A DNA stretch of 64,000 nucleotides from Hyphococcus sp. (GTDB taxonomy: Bacteria > Pseudomonadota > Alphaproteobacteria > Caulobacterales > Parvularculaceae), in contig JANQRY010000003.1 in the NCBI GenBank assembly GCA_028284345.1, positions 682,001-746,000 of the forward strand, in the 5' to 3' direction. The position numbers and the translations under genes are program-made. The notes under the pieces are model-generated. The model was not told where the DNA came from, ran no database searches, and worked only from the letters and a program-made list of their open reading frames with translations. Shown here in pieces: positions 19,644 through 28,654 of the stretch (its first letter is position 1; each line of letters starts with the position of its first letter).

Positions 19644-20510
19644 CTAACGCTGGCAACGGCTGCAGAAAAAGGTCGACCGGCCCGACTGCACAAGCCGGCG
19701 CACCGGCGCGGCGCAGGCCGGGCACGCCTCGCCCTCGCGCCCATAGACGTCGAAATGGTGCTGGAAATAGCCAAGCACCCCGTCGGCGCCGGCGAAATCG
19801 CGCAAGGTCGACCCGCCGGCCTCTATGGCCTCGCGCAGAACGGCGACAATCGCCGCGTAAAGCCGCTCGCCGCGCCGTCCCGCCACCGACGCGGCCCGGC
19901 GTTTCGGCGACACGCGCGCCCGAAAAAGCGCCTCGCAGGCGTAGATATTGCCGAGGCCCGCAACCACGCGCTGATCGAGCAGCGCCGCCTTGATGGACGT
20001 CGAGCGCCCTTTCAGCGCCGCGTTCAGCGTTTCCGCGGAGAAAGCGTTGCCCAGGGGTTCGGGGCCCATGCCGTTGAAATGAGACGACTTCTCGATTTCG
20101 GCGTAAGGCGCAAGATCCATGAACCCAAATCGCCGTGGGTCGTTATAGGTAATGACCGCATCCGTCCCGGCGTCTGTTTCGAGATGGAAAACGACATGGT
20201 CATGGCGGGGATCGGCATCGTGGTTGCGCGCAAACCGGCCCGGCTGGCCAGATTGTCCGTCGTTTACCGTAAACCGGCCGGTCATCCCCAGATGCATGAT
20301 CAGGGCGTCGCCGGTGGAAAGCGGCGCGACCAGGAATTTGCCGCGGCGATCAAGCGATTGGACGCGGGCCCCGGCGAGGCGGCGGGCGAAACCGGCGGGA
20401 AAGGGAAAGCGCAGATCCGGCCGGCGCGCCTCAACGCGCCGGAGGACCGCGCCGTCAAGCGTCGGCGCAAGGCCCCGGCGGACTGTCTCAACCTCTGGCA
20501 ATTCGGGCAA
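19644..20510 (-). CDS. mutM: Formamidopyrimidine-DNA glycosylase
   Basis: A 288-residue base-excision enzyme removing 8-oxoguanine. The catalytic Pro-Glu is the processed N-terminus ([13 protein letters not shown]). The HLGMTGRF segment follows, [18 protein letters not shown] is the helix-two-turn-helix, and the C-terminal zinc finger is [24 protein letters not shown] with four cysteines. Length is near normal, with a slightly longer middle region (about residues 85-105). It lies upstream of rpsT on the same strand. Confidence 0.96.
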   Translation of the reverse strand: MPELPEVETVRRGLAPTLDGAVLRRVEARRPDLRFPFPAGFARRLAGARVQSLDRRGKFLVAPLSTGDALIMHLGMTGRFTVNDGQSGQPGRFARNHDADPRHDHVVFHLETDAGTDAVITYNDPRRFGFMDLAPYAEIEKSSHFNGMGPEPLGNAFSAETLNAALKGRSTSIKAALLDQRVVAGLGNIYACEALFRARVSPKRRAASVAGRRGERLYAAIVAVLREAIEAGGSTLRDFAGADGVLGYFQHHFDVYGREGEACPACAAPVRRLVQSGRSTFFCSRCQR

Positions 20511-20615
20511 ATGTCGGCTCCTGTCCGATTAACAAAGTCGTAACCGGCCGGTTTGACAAGCGAATGGGCCGAAACTTAGCTTTTGGTCATCAAAGCGAAA
20601 TGCAGCGGGGCGGCC

Positions 20616-21740
20616 ATGTCGGAATTTACACAACATATGGCGTCGAGCGCGCCGGGCGAGCGCGTCAGCGGGGCCAATCTGCCGGTGGGCAACCGGTCGA
20701 AAATTCTCGCCATGCTGTGGATCGGTTTTTACACCACCATCCTCAATATTTTTACCCTCACCATCTTCCGCTTCTGGGGACGCACCCATTTTCGCCGCCG
20801 GTTATGGGCCGACACCTATGCGGGCGAAGAAACGATTGAGTATACGGGCCGCGGCCTTGAACTTTTTGTCGGTTTTCTGATCGCGATATTCACGCTGATG
20901 ATCCCTTTCGTCGGCGCGGTCATTGCGGCGCAACTGCTGCTCGGACCGGACCTCCTGTTTCTTGTGATCATTCCCCTTTATCTGGCGCTGTTCATTATCA
21001 TCGGCGTCGCGATCTTTCTCGCGCGCCGATATCATCTGTCGCGAACCCGCTATCGCGGCATTCGTTTCGCGCAGACCGGGTCAGCGACCGGCTACGGCTT
21101 CGCCGCCTTCGGCTACGGCGTTCTCACCGCGATCACCCTTGGCTGGTTCGGTCCGGAAGCGCGCATCCGCCTTTCCCGGCGCATGTGGGACAACGCCTAT
21201 TTCGGCAGTGAGAAATTTTCCTTCACCAACAACGAAGCGGCGACGTCGGAACCGGTCTACGCGAGTTTCGCGCTGGCCTGGGTCGGCGGCCTTGTCGGCT
21301 ACGGCGTCTGGGCGGGATGGATGTTCCTGTCCATGGGCGGCGAGGATTTCGACCCGGCGACGACGCAGGACGTTGAATTCATCATCAGGCTCTACGCCTC
21401 GCTCATTCCGCTCATTATTTTTATCGGCCTCGCCATGGCCTGGCACGAGGCGGTGATGATCCGGCGCATTATCAAGAGCCTTGAGGTCGGCGGCGTGCGC
21501 TTTTCATCGCGCCTGTCGACTTTCGACATTATTGAACTGACGATTACGAACGTGCTTTTGCTGATATTCACCCTCGGTTTCGGCTTCATGGCCGTGCAGA
21601 TGCGCGTCTGGAGGCGGATCGCCAACCGCATGTCGCTCGACGGCGAGATTGATTTCGGCGCCATCAAACAGAACGAGCATCTGGCGCCGAGCCAGGGCGA
21701 AGGCCTCGCCGACGGGCTCGATCTTATTTCCAACTTCTGA
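20616..21740 (+). CDS. YjgN/DUF898 family membrane protein
   Basis: A 374-residue integral membrane protein. DUF898 landmarks are visible: IGFYTTILNIFTLTIFRFWGRTHFRRRLW early, RYHLSRTRYRGIRF in the middle and TNVLLLIFTLGFGFMAVQMRVWRRIA near the end, with about six to eight membrane segments. Function is unknown for the family. I start at the ATG at 20616 (MSEFTQ); 11 codons upstream are open. Its TGA overlaps the ATG of the following M48 peptidase by one base, implying coupled translation and a shared role in the membrane. Confidence 0.85.
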   Translation: MSEFTQHMASSAPGERVSGANLPVGNRSKILAMLWIGFYTTILNIFTLTIFRFWGRTHFRRRLWADTYAGEETIEYTGRGLELFVGFLIAIFTLMIPFVGAVIAAQLLLGPDLLFLVIIPLYLALFIIIGVAIFLARRYHLSRTRYRGIRFAQTGSATGYGFAAFGYGVLTAITLGWFGPEARIRLSRRMWDNAYFGSEKFSFTNNEAATSEPVYASFALAWVGGLVGYGVWAGWMFLSMGGEDFDPATTQDVEFIIRLYASLIPLIIFIGLAMAWHEAVMIRRIIKSLEVGGVRFSSRLSTFDIIELTITNVLLLIFTLGFGFMAVQMRVWRRIANRMSLDGEIDFGAIKQNEHLAPSQGEGLADGLDLISNF

Positions 21741-22846
21741 TGGCGCGCCGCTTCGAGGGACGGTTTTTCGACGGCGAAAGCGCGTCCACGACGCCGGCCG
21801 TCGCCATCTTCGAAACCGGCGGCCTGTTTATCGAAACGCCAGCCCGCCAATTCGCATGGCCCTATCGGGAGATTGCCGTCCTTGACAGCCAGGCGACGGA
21901 ATGCCGGCTCGGCGCGCGCTCAGCGCCCGACGCCGTCTTGGTGTTGCCGGCGGCCGCGCGCGACGCGCTGGCGGAATACGCTAAGGACCACCATGGTCGC
22001 CATGCGGGCGCGCGCCGCCTCGGCGCCGCCGTGGCCGTGATGATCGCGACCGCCGCCCTGATCACAGCGATCCTGTTTGTCGGCGTGCCCGCGGCGTCGG
22101 GCCCGCTGGCCCAGGCGACGCCAAAGGGCTTTGAACAGCGCATCGGCGCCAATATGGCGGCGCAGATCCAGACCGTGTTTCGCCGTTGCGCCAGCGATGC
22201 GTCGCTCGACTTGCTGACGCCCGTTATCGAAGAGATGGCGGCGACGGGCGATGTGGGCTTTGAGACCATTCGCATTAACATCGTTCGCACATCGGCGCCG
22301 AACGCCTTCGCCCTGCCCGGCGGCCAGGTCATGGCGACCTCGGGCCTTCTCGACGCGCTGGGCGACGATCAGGAAGCGTTTCTTGCCGTGATGGCCCATG
22401 AGCTTGGCCATGTCCGCAATCGCGACGGGTTGCGCGCGTTTTACCGCAACGCGGGGCTCGGACTTCTGCTGGAAATCGTCACCGGCGGATCGGGTCTCGC
22501 CCAACAGGCGGTGCTGATCGCCGGCCAGCTCACGCAACTGCGCCACACGCGCACGCAGGAGGCGGCGGCGGACGAGGCGGCCTATGAAATTATGGCGCGC
22601 GCGGGCCTTGATCCCGCCGCCCTCGCCCGCGCCTTCGTCGCCATCACAGCAAGCGTTGGCGAAGACGATGAAAATGACGACGAGAACGCCGACAAGCGGA
22701 AAATGCCGAACTGGCTGAAAACCCACCCGGACACCGACGAACGGATCGCCGCCGCCAAGGCCCGCGCCGCTTCAACGGGCGATCTGCCGTTACGAGCCTC
22801 AGACTGGGCCATTGTGCGCGACGCTTGCCGTCATGATGACGGGTAA
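21740..22846 (+). CDS. Membrane-anchored M48 family metallopeptidase
   Basis: A 368-residue protein. Residues 1-60 form a small beta-rich domain, residues about 94-116 are one transmembrane helix, and the rest is an M48 peptidase with HELGH (220-224) and the downstream zinc ligand in EAAAD (Glu274). The tail has an acidic stretch (about 305-320). The active domain probably faces the periplasm, in a quality-control or envelope-processing role as for Oma1/BepA-type peptidases. It is translationally coupled to the YjgN-like gene. Confidence 0.88.
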   Translation: MARRFEGRFFDGESASTTPAVAIFETGGLFIETPARQFAWPYREIAVLDSQATECRLGARSAPDAVLVLPAAARDALAEYAKDHHGRHAGARRLGAAVAVMIATAALITAILFVGVPAASGPLAQATPKGFEQRIGANMAAQIQTVFRRCASDASLDLLTPVIEEMAATGDVGFETIRINIVRTSAPNAFALPGGQVMATSGLLDALGDDQEAFLAVMAHELGHVRNRDGLRAFYRNAGLGLLLEIVTGGSGLAQQAVLIAGQLTQLRHTRTQEAAADEAAYEIMARAGLDPAALARAFVAITASVGEDDENDDENADKRKMPNWLKTHPDTDERIAAAKARAASTGDLPLRASDWAIVRDACRHDDG

Positions 22847-22877
22847 ACCGGTCGCGGCATGACAGCTAAAGCGCAAC

Positions 22878-22908
22878 AAAAAACCCCGGCCAAACGGCCG
22901 GGGTTTTT
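22878..22908. terminator. Bidirectional rho-independent terminator
   Basis: Perfect stem CCCCGGCC / GGCCGGGG (22884-22891, 22896-22903) with loop AAAC, flanked by an A tract on the left and a T tract on the right. It is placed between convergent M48 peptidase and rpsA genes and can serve both strands. Confidence 0.93.
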
Positions 22909-22929
22909 CCATTCGTGCTGTAAGCGGCC

Positions 22930-24657
22930 TTAGTCGCTCTTTTCGTTGTTTTTGAGGGCGGCGCCGAGAATGTCGCCGAGGGAGGCGCCGGAATCGGCGG
23001 AGCCGAACTGCTCGACCGCTTCCTTCTCTTCGGCGACTTCCCGCGCCTTGATCGAAACGTTGATGCGCCGCGTCTTGGAATCGATCGACGTCACGCGGGC
23101 GTCGACCTTGTCGCCAACGGCAAACCGTTCCGGGCGTTGCTCGGAACGCTCTTTGGACAGATCCGATTTGCGGATGAACGCTTTCGGCCCGTCGGCGCCG
23201 GAAAGCTGGACTTCGATGCCGCCGGTTTCGATCGCCGTCACCGTGCAGGTGACGTCGTCGCCGCGTTTCAGCTCGCCGATGGCTTCCATCGGGTCGGAGC
23301 CGACCTGCTTGACGCCGAGGGAGATGCGTTCCTTTTCAGGATCGACATCGAGGATTTTCGCTTTGACCATCTGGCCTTTTTCGTAATCCTTGATCGCCTC
23401 TTCGCCGGACCGGTTCCAGTCGAGGTCGGAGAGGTGGACCATGCCGTCCATCTCTTCGGTCAGGCCCACAAACAGGCCGAACTCGGTGATGTTCTTGATC
23501 TCGCCTTCGATGACCGAGTGGACCGGATGCTCTTCGGCGAAACGCTCCCACGGATTGTCGAGGCACTGTTTGAGGCCGAGGGAAATCCGGCGCTTGCCCT
23601 CGTCGACTTCGAGCACCATGACTTCGACTTCCTGGGAGGTCGAAACGATCTTGCCGGGATGCACGTTTTTCTTCACCCAGCTCATTTCTGAGACATGGAC
23701 GAGGCCTTCAATGCCGTCTTCCAGTTCAACGAAGGCGCCGTAATCGGTGATGTTGGTGACTTTGCCCTTGAACTTCGCGTCGATCGGATATTTCGCCGCG
23801 ACGCCTTCCCACGGATCCGGCGACAATTGCTTGATGCCGAGGGAAATACGGTGGGTTTCCGGGTTAATCTTGATGATCTTGACACGGACGGTGTCGTTGA
23901 CGCCGAGAACCTCGGACGGGTGGTTGACCCGGCTCCAGGACATGTCGGTCACGTGCAACAGGCCGTCGACGCCCGGGGCGAGTTCAACGAACGCGCCATA
24001 GTCGGTGATGTTCTTCACAACGCCTTCGCGCTCGTCGCCCTCGTTCAGTTCCTTGACGACTTCCTGGCGATGTTCGGCGCGATCCTCTTCGAGGATCGAC
24101 CGGCGGGAAACCACGATGTTGCCGCGGCGCTTGTCCATTTTCAGAATGCGGAAGGGCTGCGGAATGTTCATCAGCGGCCCGGCGTCGCGCACGGGGCGAA
24201 TGTCGACCTGACTGCCAGGCAGGAACGCCACGGCGCCGCCGAGATCGACGGTAAAGCCGCCTTTGACGCGGTTGAAAATCTCGCCGTCGACGCGGTCGCC
24301 TTTTTCGAAAATCTTTTCAAGGCGCTCCCAGGCTTCTTCGCGGCGCGCTTTTTCGCGGCTGATCACCGCCTCGCCGAGCGCGTTTTCGACGCGTTCGACA
24401 TAAACCTCGACCGTATCGCCGACGCTTAGATCGGCGGGCTTGCCGGGTTGTGAAAATTCCTTGAGCGGCACGCGGCCTTCGGTTTTGAGGCCGACGTCGA
24501 TCACGGCGACGTCTTTTTCGATGGCCGTGATTTTGCCGCTGACGACGGTTTCTTCAAAATCCTGGCGATCGACGAGGGAGGCTTCTAGCATTTCCGCGAA
24601 CGCGTCGCGGGTCGGGTTAAGGGTTTCAGTGGAAGACACGGGGTCTCGATACTCCAT
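22930..24657 (-). CDS. rpsA: 30S ribosomal protein S1
   Basis: A 575-residue protein with six consecutive S1 RNA-binding repeats. Repeats 3-5 are the most regular (GVVKNITDYGAFVEL, GKVTNITDYGAFVEL, GEIKNITEFGLFVGL), and the last is divergent. It unfolds mRNA for the 30S subunit. The ATG at 24657 lacks a clear Shine-Dalgarno; a GTG seven codons in (VSSTETLNPTRDAF) is a plausible alternative that matches the family start better. The cmk-rpsA linkage is widely conserved in proteobacteria. Confidence 0.96.
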   Translation of the reverse strand: MEYRDPVSSTETLNPTRDAFAEMLEASLVDRQDFEETVVSGKITAIEKDVAVIDVGLKTEGRVPLKEFSQPGKPADLSVGDTVEVYVERVENALGEAVISREKARREEAWERLEKIFEKGDRVDGEIFNRVKGGFTVDLGGAVAFLPGSQVDIRPVRDAGPLMNIPQPFRILKMDKRRGNIVVSRRSILEEDRAEHRQEVVKELNEGDEREGVVKNITDYGAFVELAPGVDGLLHVTDMSWSRVNHPSEVLGVNDTVRVKIIKINPETHRISLGIKQLSPDPWEGVAAKYPIDAKFKGKVTNITDYGAFVELEDGIEGLVHVSEMSWVKKNVHPGKIVSTSQEVEVMVLEVDEGKRRISLGLKQCLDNPWERFAEEHPVHSVIEGEIKNITEFGLFVGLTEEMDGMVHLSDLDWNRSGEEAIKDYEKGQMVKAKILDVDPEKERISLGVKQVGSDPMEAIGELKRGDDVTCTVTAIETGGIEVQLSGADGPKAFIRKSDLSKERSEQRPERFAVGDKVDARVTSIDSKTRRINVSIKAREVAEEKEAVEQFGSADSGASLGDILGAALKNNEKSD

Positions 24658-24834
24658 TCAGTTCGGCGCAAGCCGTAGTCGTTCGGGCCGACCGGTTTTT
24701 TCCGGCGGTCTTTCCGGGATCCGTTACTTCGATCCCGGACGGTTAAGCCGAGTTTCAGTTAAGCGGCGCAACATCGCTCATGAGCGGAAACACAAAAACC
24801 GCCCTTTCATCGCCCAACGACCGATTGCAAATGC

Positions 24835-25491
24835 TCAGCCGCAGCGCTGAAGGGCGCCGTCAATAACGCGGCGCGCCGCCGCGAAGGCCGCGTCTATAGA
24901 CAAATGAGTGGTGTCTAGCAACTCCGCATCGTCCGCACGCGTCATGGGCGCGTCGGCCCGGCCCGCGTCCCGCGCGTCCCGCTCCAGCAAGTCCTTGTAA
25001 ACCGCCACTTCCGTGAGGTCCGGGCGGGCCTCCACCAGCTCCAGCCAGCGCCGGTGCGCCCGCACGGCGGCGTTGGCCGTGACGAAAAATTTCACCGCCG
25101 CGTCGGGGCAGACCACGGTGCCGATATCGCGCCCGTCGAGGATGGCGCCGCGCACCCCGCCCGGGGGCGCTTTGGCGAACCGGCGCTGATAGTCGAGGAG
25201 CGCAGCCCGGACGCCGGGGTTTTTGGCGACCACGGAGGATGCGGCGCTGACCGCGCGGGTGCGGATATCCGCGCCCTCGACCGCCGCGTGGTCATAGTCG
25301 CGCGCCGTCGCCGCCGCCCGCGCTTCATCGGCCGGATCAAGGTCCGATTGCAGCATGGTCCAGGCGACGCCGCGATAGAGCGTGCCGGTGTCGAGATAGG
25401 CGAAGGCGTATTGATCGGAAAGGCGCCGCGCCAGCGTCCCCTTGCCGGAAGCGGCGGGCCCATCGAGCGCGATAACGAAAGCGGCGTCCAT
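24835..25491 (-). CDS. cmk: Cytidylate kinase
   Basis: A 218-residue P-loop kinase phosphorylating CMP/dCMP. GPAASGKGT is near residues 11-19, YLDTGTLYRGVAW is the nucleotide-binding helix, and GRDIGTVVCPDAAVKFFVTA is the conserved central motif. Asp and Arg residues in RDARDAGRADAPM match the lid region. It lies between aroA and rpsA, the usual order. A 177-bp gap before rpsA shows no recognised feature. Confidence 0.96.
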   Translation of the reverse strand: MDAAFVIALDGPAASGKGTLARRLSDQYAFAYLDTGTLYRGVAWTMLQSDLDPADEARAAATARDYDHAAVEGADIRTRAVSAASSVVAKNPGVRAALLDYQRRFAKAPPGGVRGAILDGRDIGTVVCPDAAVKFFVTANAAVRAHRRWLELVEARPDLTEVAVYKDLLERDARDAGRADAPMTRADDAELLDTTHLSIDAAFAAARRVIDGALQRCG

Positions 25492-25547
25492 GGGCGCTCT
25501 CCTTAACGAATGGCGCCCCGCCGACGCAAGACGGGCTTCGGCGTCAT

Positions 25548-26849
25548 TTACGCCGCGGCAATGTCGGCGCCGAGGGCGGACATCGTCTCGCCGAACCCCG
25601 GAAAGCTGGTCGCGATCATCGCACCGTCGTCGATCTCAACGGCTGCGCCCGCGGCGAGCCCCATGACCAGAAAGCTCATGGCGATGCGGTGATCATGCTC
25701 GACCTTGACGCGCGCGCCGCCGGCCGGCGGCGACCCGTCGCCGATAACGCGCAGCCAGTCGGGACCGCTCTGGACATCGACGCCGTTCGCGGCAAGGCCG
25801 TTTTCCGTCGTCGCCACACGGTCGCTTTCCTTGACGCGCAACTCTTCAAGGCCGCTCATTTTGGTTTCGCCATTTGCAAACGCCGCAACCACCGACAGGA
25901 TCGGATATTCGTCGATCATCGACGGCGCGCGCGCCGCGGGCACATCGACCCCATGCAATAGGGAATGGCGCGCGCGAATATCCGCGACCGGCTCGCCGCA
26001 ACTCTCCCGTTGATTTTCAAAGGCGATATCGGCGCCCATATCCCGCAGCGTTTCGTAAAACCCGATGCGCAGCGGATTAACGAGAACGTTCTTGATGACA
26101 ATGTCGGCGCCCGGCGTGATCACCGCCGCCGCAACCGGGAACGCCGCCGAGGACGGATCGCCGGGGACGTCAAGATCGGCGGGGCGGAGGCGCTGGCCTC
26201 CTTCCAGGGAGATAAACCGGCCGGCCTCGCCGTCCGGCTCAAACGACAGGTTTGCGCCGAAGGCGCTCAGCATCCGTTCCGTATGGTCGCGGCACAGTTG
26301 CGGCTCATGCACTTTGGTGACGCCGTCGGCGCCAAGCGCGGCAAGCAGTATCGCCGACTTCACCTGGGCCGACGGTTTGGCGAGCTTGCAGGAAACGGCC
26401 TTTAACCGCTCGCCGGCCTCGATCGAAACCGGCAGCCGGCTGTCCCGGGCCGTCGCGGCAAGGCCCATCATCCGCAGGGGCTCAAGGACCCGGCCCATGG
26501 GCCGCGCGCGAAGGCTCTTATCGCCGTCAAACGCGGCGGCAACGCCGGCGCCGGCGACCGCGCCCATGACCAGCCGCGCGCCGGTGCCGGAATTGCCGAA
26601 ATAAAGCCGCTGGTCTGGCGACCGCCACGGTCCCCCGCGCACCCGCCACCCGTCGCCCTCGCGCTCAATCTCCGCGCCGAGCGCGCGCATGGCGGCGGCG
26701 GTCCGGAGGACATCGTCCCCTTCCAGCAGCCCCGAAACGGTCGAGACCCCATCCGCCAAGGCGCCAAAGATCAGGGCGCGGTGGGAAATCGACTTGTCCC
26801 CCGGCGCGGCGCACTCGCCGGCGAGCGGGCCGGCCTTGCGGGCGATCAT
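25548..26849 (-). CDS. aroA: 3-phosphoshikimate 1-carboxyvinyltransferase (EPSP synthase)
   Basis: A 433-residue shikimate-pathway enzyme. APGDKSISHRALIFGALADG holds the catalytic Lys and the phosphate-binding Ser. GNSGTGARLVMGA is the PEP-loop region, VPGDPSSAAFPVAAA follows, and LRVKESDR is the C-terminal signature. The GNSGTGARL variant suggests the class with Ala after the second Gly; sensitivity to inhibitors cannot be deduced safely. The start is uncertain: ATG at 26849 is used, but a TTG at 26870 has a well-placed GGAAGG. Confidence 0.94.
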   Translation of the reverse strand: MIARKAGPLAGECAAPGDKSISHRALIFGALADGVSTVSGLLEGDDVLRTAAAMRALGAEIEREGDGWRVRGGPWRSPDQRLYFGNSGTGARLVMGAVAGAGVAAAFDGDKSLRARPMGRVLEPLRMMGLAATARDSRLPVSIEAGERLKAVSCKLAKPSAQVKSAILLAALGADGVTKVHEPQLCRDHTERMLSAFGANLSFEPDGEAGRFISLEGGQRLRPADLDVPGDPSSAAFPVAAAVITPGADIVIKNVLVNPLRIGFYETLRDMGADIAFENQRESCGEPVADIRARHSLLHGVDVPAARAPSMIDEYPILSVVAAFANGETKMSGLEELRVKESDRVATTENGLAANGVDVQSGPDWLRVIGDGSPPAGGARVKVEHDHRIAMSFLVMGLAAGAAVEIDDGAMIATSFPGFGETMSALGADIAAA

Positions 26850-26994
26850 CGGTCGGGTCAGCAACGCCAAAATCGTCAATCCTTCCAAAGCCTCGCGCCG
26901 TCCGCGCCGCGGCCCGCGTCATTCCTTTTGACAGCCGGGCGAACGCGTGGCAACACGCGCGCTTCTTGCGACCAAACAGCTATCGGCGATTCTC

Positions 26995-27441
26995 ATGAGC
27001 AAACCAGAACTTGGCGTAAAACGCGACTGTCCGGAATGCGGCGCGCGGTTTTACGATCTTAACAAAGAGCCGGCGCACTGCCCGAAATGCGGCCACGAAT
27101 TCGTGCCGGAATCGTTGCTGAAGCCGCGCAAAACCCGCGCTGAAGAAGAAAGCGACGACAAGGAAAAGGAAGAACCCGCCAAGCCGGAGCAGGAAACGTC
27201 GCTTGAAAGCGCCGATGCGGAGAAAAAAGCGCCGGAGTCAAAACGCGCCGCGGCCCTCGACGAGGATGACGAGGACAGCGACGACGATGATGATGAATTG
27301 AGCGCGCTTGGCGATCTCGGCGTCGATCTCGATGACGATGACGACGACGACAAAGAGGACGACAATACGGGACTGCTTGTGGACGACGATGCAGACGACG
27401 ACGTTTCGTCAATCGTCAAGAAGGGCGGCGACGACGAATAA
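26995..27441 (+). CDS. FYDLN-acid (TIGR02300) family protein
   Basis: A 148-residue protein with an N-terminal zinc ribbon (CPECGARFYDLNK, then CPKCGHEF) carrying the family's FYDLN motif. A very acidic tail of Asp/Glu runs makes up about two thirds of the length. Found almost only in alphaproteobacteria, it has no established function; a regulatory RNA-polymerase or ribosome-associated role is speculative. I start at the ATG at 26995. It diverges from aroA and is followed by tRNA-Ala, a conserved neighbourhood. Confidence 0.9.
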   Translation: MSKPELGVKRDCPECGARFYDLNKEPAHCPKCGHEFVPESLLKPRKTRAEEESDDKEKEEPAKPEQETSLESADAEKKAPESKRAAALDEDDEDSDDDDDELSALGDLGVDLDDDDDDDKEDDNTGLLVDDDADDDVSSIVKKGGDDE

Positions 27442-27557
27442 CCGCGCCCGGTTACTCGGCGCTTGCGCCAGCCGCTTTGCGCGGCTACTTTCCGGCGCTC
27501 TTTTAAGCGGCCCCCACGGGGTCGCTCGTCCGGCCCCAACCGGATCGACAAGTTTCC

Positions 27558-27633
<76 letters not shown>

Positions 27634-27754
27634 GCCTTCGCATTTTAGCAAGTGACGCGAGATAGGCGCCAAGCCTGCCCGGCAAGCCGCATCGGTTCGT
27701 TTCATTTCTCATGCGGACCTCCCCCCTTGAAGGCGCCCGTGCTAGTCCTGCATC

Positions 27755-28615
27755 ATGCGGATGCTCGTCTTTGGAAAAAACGGACAGGTCGCGCGTTGCT
27801 TGCGCGATGAGGCGGGATCGGTTGATCTTGTCGCGCTCGGGTCGGCCGATTGCGACCTGACGAATCCCGGCGCCGGCGCGGAAGCTGTTCGCCGCGTCGC
27901 GCCGGACATTGTCGTCAATGCTGCGGGCTACACGGCGGTCGACAAAGCCGAGACGGAACGCGAGACGGCGCGGCGATTGAACGCCGAGGCGCCGGCTGAG
28001 CTGGCCGCGGCCGCGCGCGCATCGGGCGCCCGCTTCTTTCATCTTTCTACGGATTATGTGTTCGATGGGTCAGGCGGCGCCTATACCGAGAACGCGGCAA
28101 CGGCGCCGCTCAATGTCTATGGGAAAACGAAACGCGACAGCGAGATCGCCGTGCTGGCCGCGGCGCCCGACGCCATCGTCATGCGCACGTCATGGGTCTT
28201 TTCCGAATATGGCGCAAACTTCGTAAAGACAATGTTGCATCTGGGCTCGACCCGCGACGCACTGCGCATCGTCGAGGACCAGATCGGCGGCCCGACGCCC
28301 GCCCGCGCGATCGCCCGCGCAATTCTTGCGATTGCATCGAAACTTCATCGCGGGGCCGCCGGCGCCGGCGTTTATCACTATCAGGGCGTGCCGGTCGTCA
28401 GCTGGGCGGATTTCGCCCAGGCGATTTTCGAGGTCGCCGATTTGAACGTCGCCATCCGGAAAATACCGACCAGCGAATATCCGACGCCCGCCCGGCGGCC
28501 ATTGCGCACGGTGCTCGATTGCGCGCGGATCGAACGGGATTTTGGCCTTTCGGCGCCGGACTGGCGCAGCGATCTGTTTCAGGTTGTCGACGCGCTTCAA
28601 GGGTCGTCTGAATAA
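27755..28615 (+). CDS. rfbD: dTDP-4-dehydrorhamnose reductase
   Basis: A 286-residue RmlD-type reductase. The N-terminal NAD(P) site is LVFGKNGQVARCL, the substrate region is VVNAAGYTAVDKAE, and the catalytic segment FHLSTDYVFDG plus YGKTKRDSE provides the Thr/Tyr-x3-Lys set. VMRTSWVFSEYGANF is also typical. It makes dTDP-L-rhamnose in the last step. rfbA, rfbB and rfbC are not adjacent, so the gene is isolated here. Confidence 0.92.
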   Translation: MRMLVFGKNGQVARCLRDEAGSVDLVALGSADCDLTNPGAGAEAVRRVAPDIVVNAAGYTAVDKAETERETARRLNAEAPAELAAAARASGARFFHLSTDYVFDGSGGAYTENAATAPLNVYGKTKRDSEIAVLAAAPDAIVMRTSWVFSEYGANFVKTMLHLGSTRDALRIVEDQIGGPTPARAIARAILAIASKLHRGAAGAGVYHYQGVPVVSWADFAQAIFEVADLNVAIRKIPTSEYPTPARRPLRTVLDCARIERDFGLSAPDWRSDLFQVVDALQGSSE

Positions 28616-28654
28616 CGCGGAAGCTTCCGACAATTATGGCTGCGCGGCGCGGCG

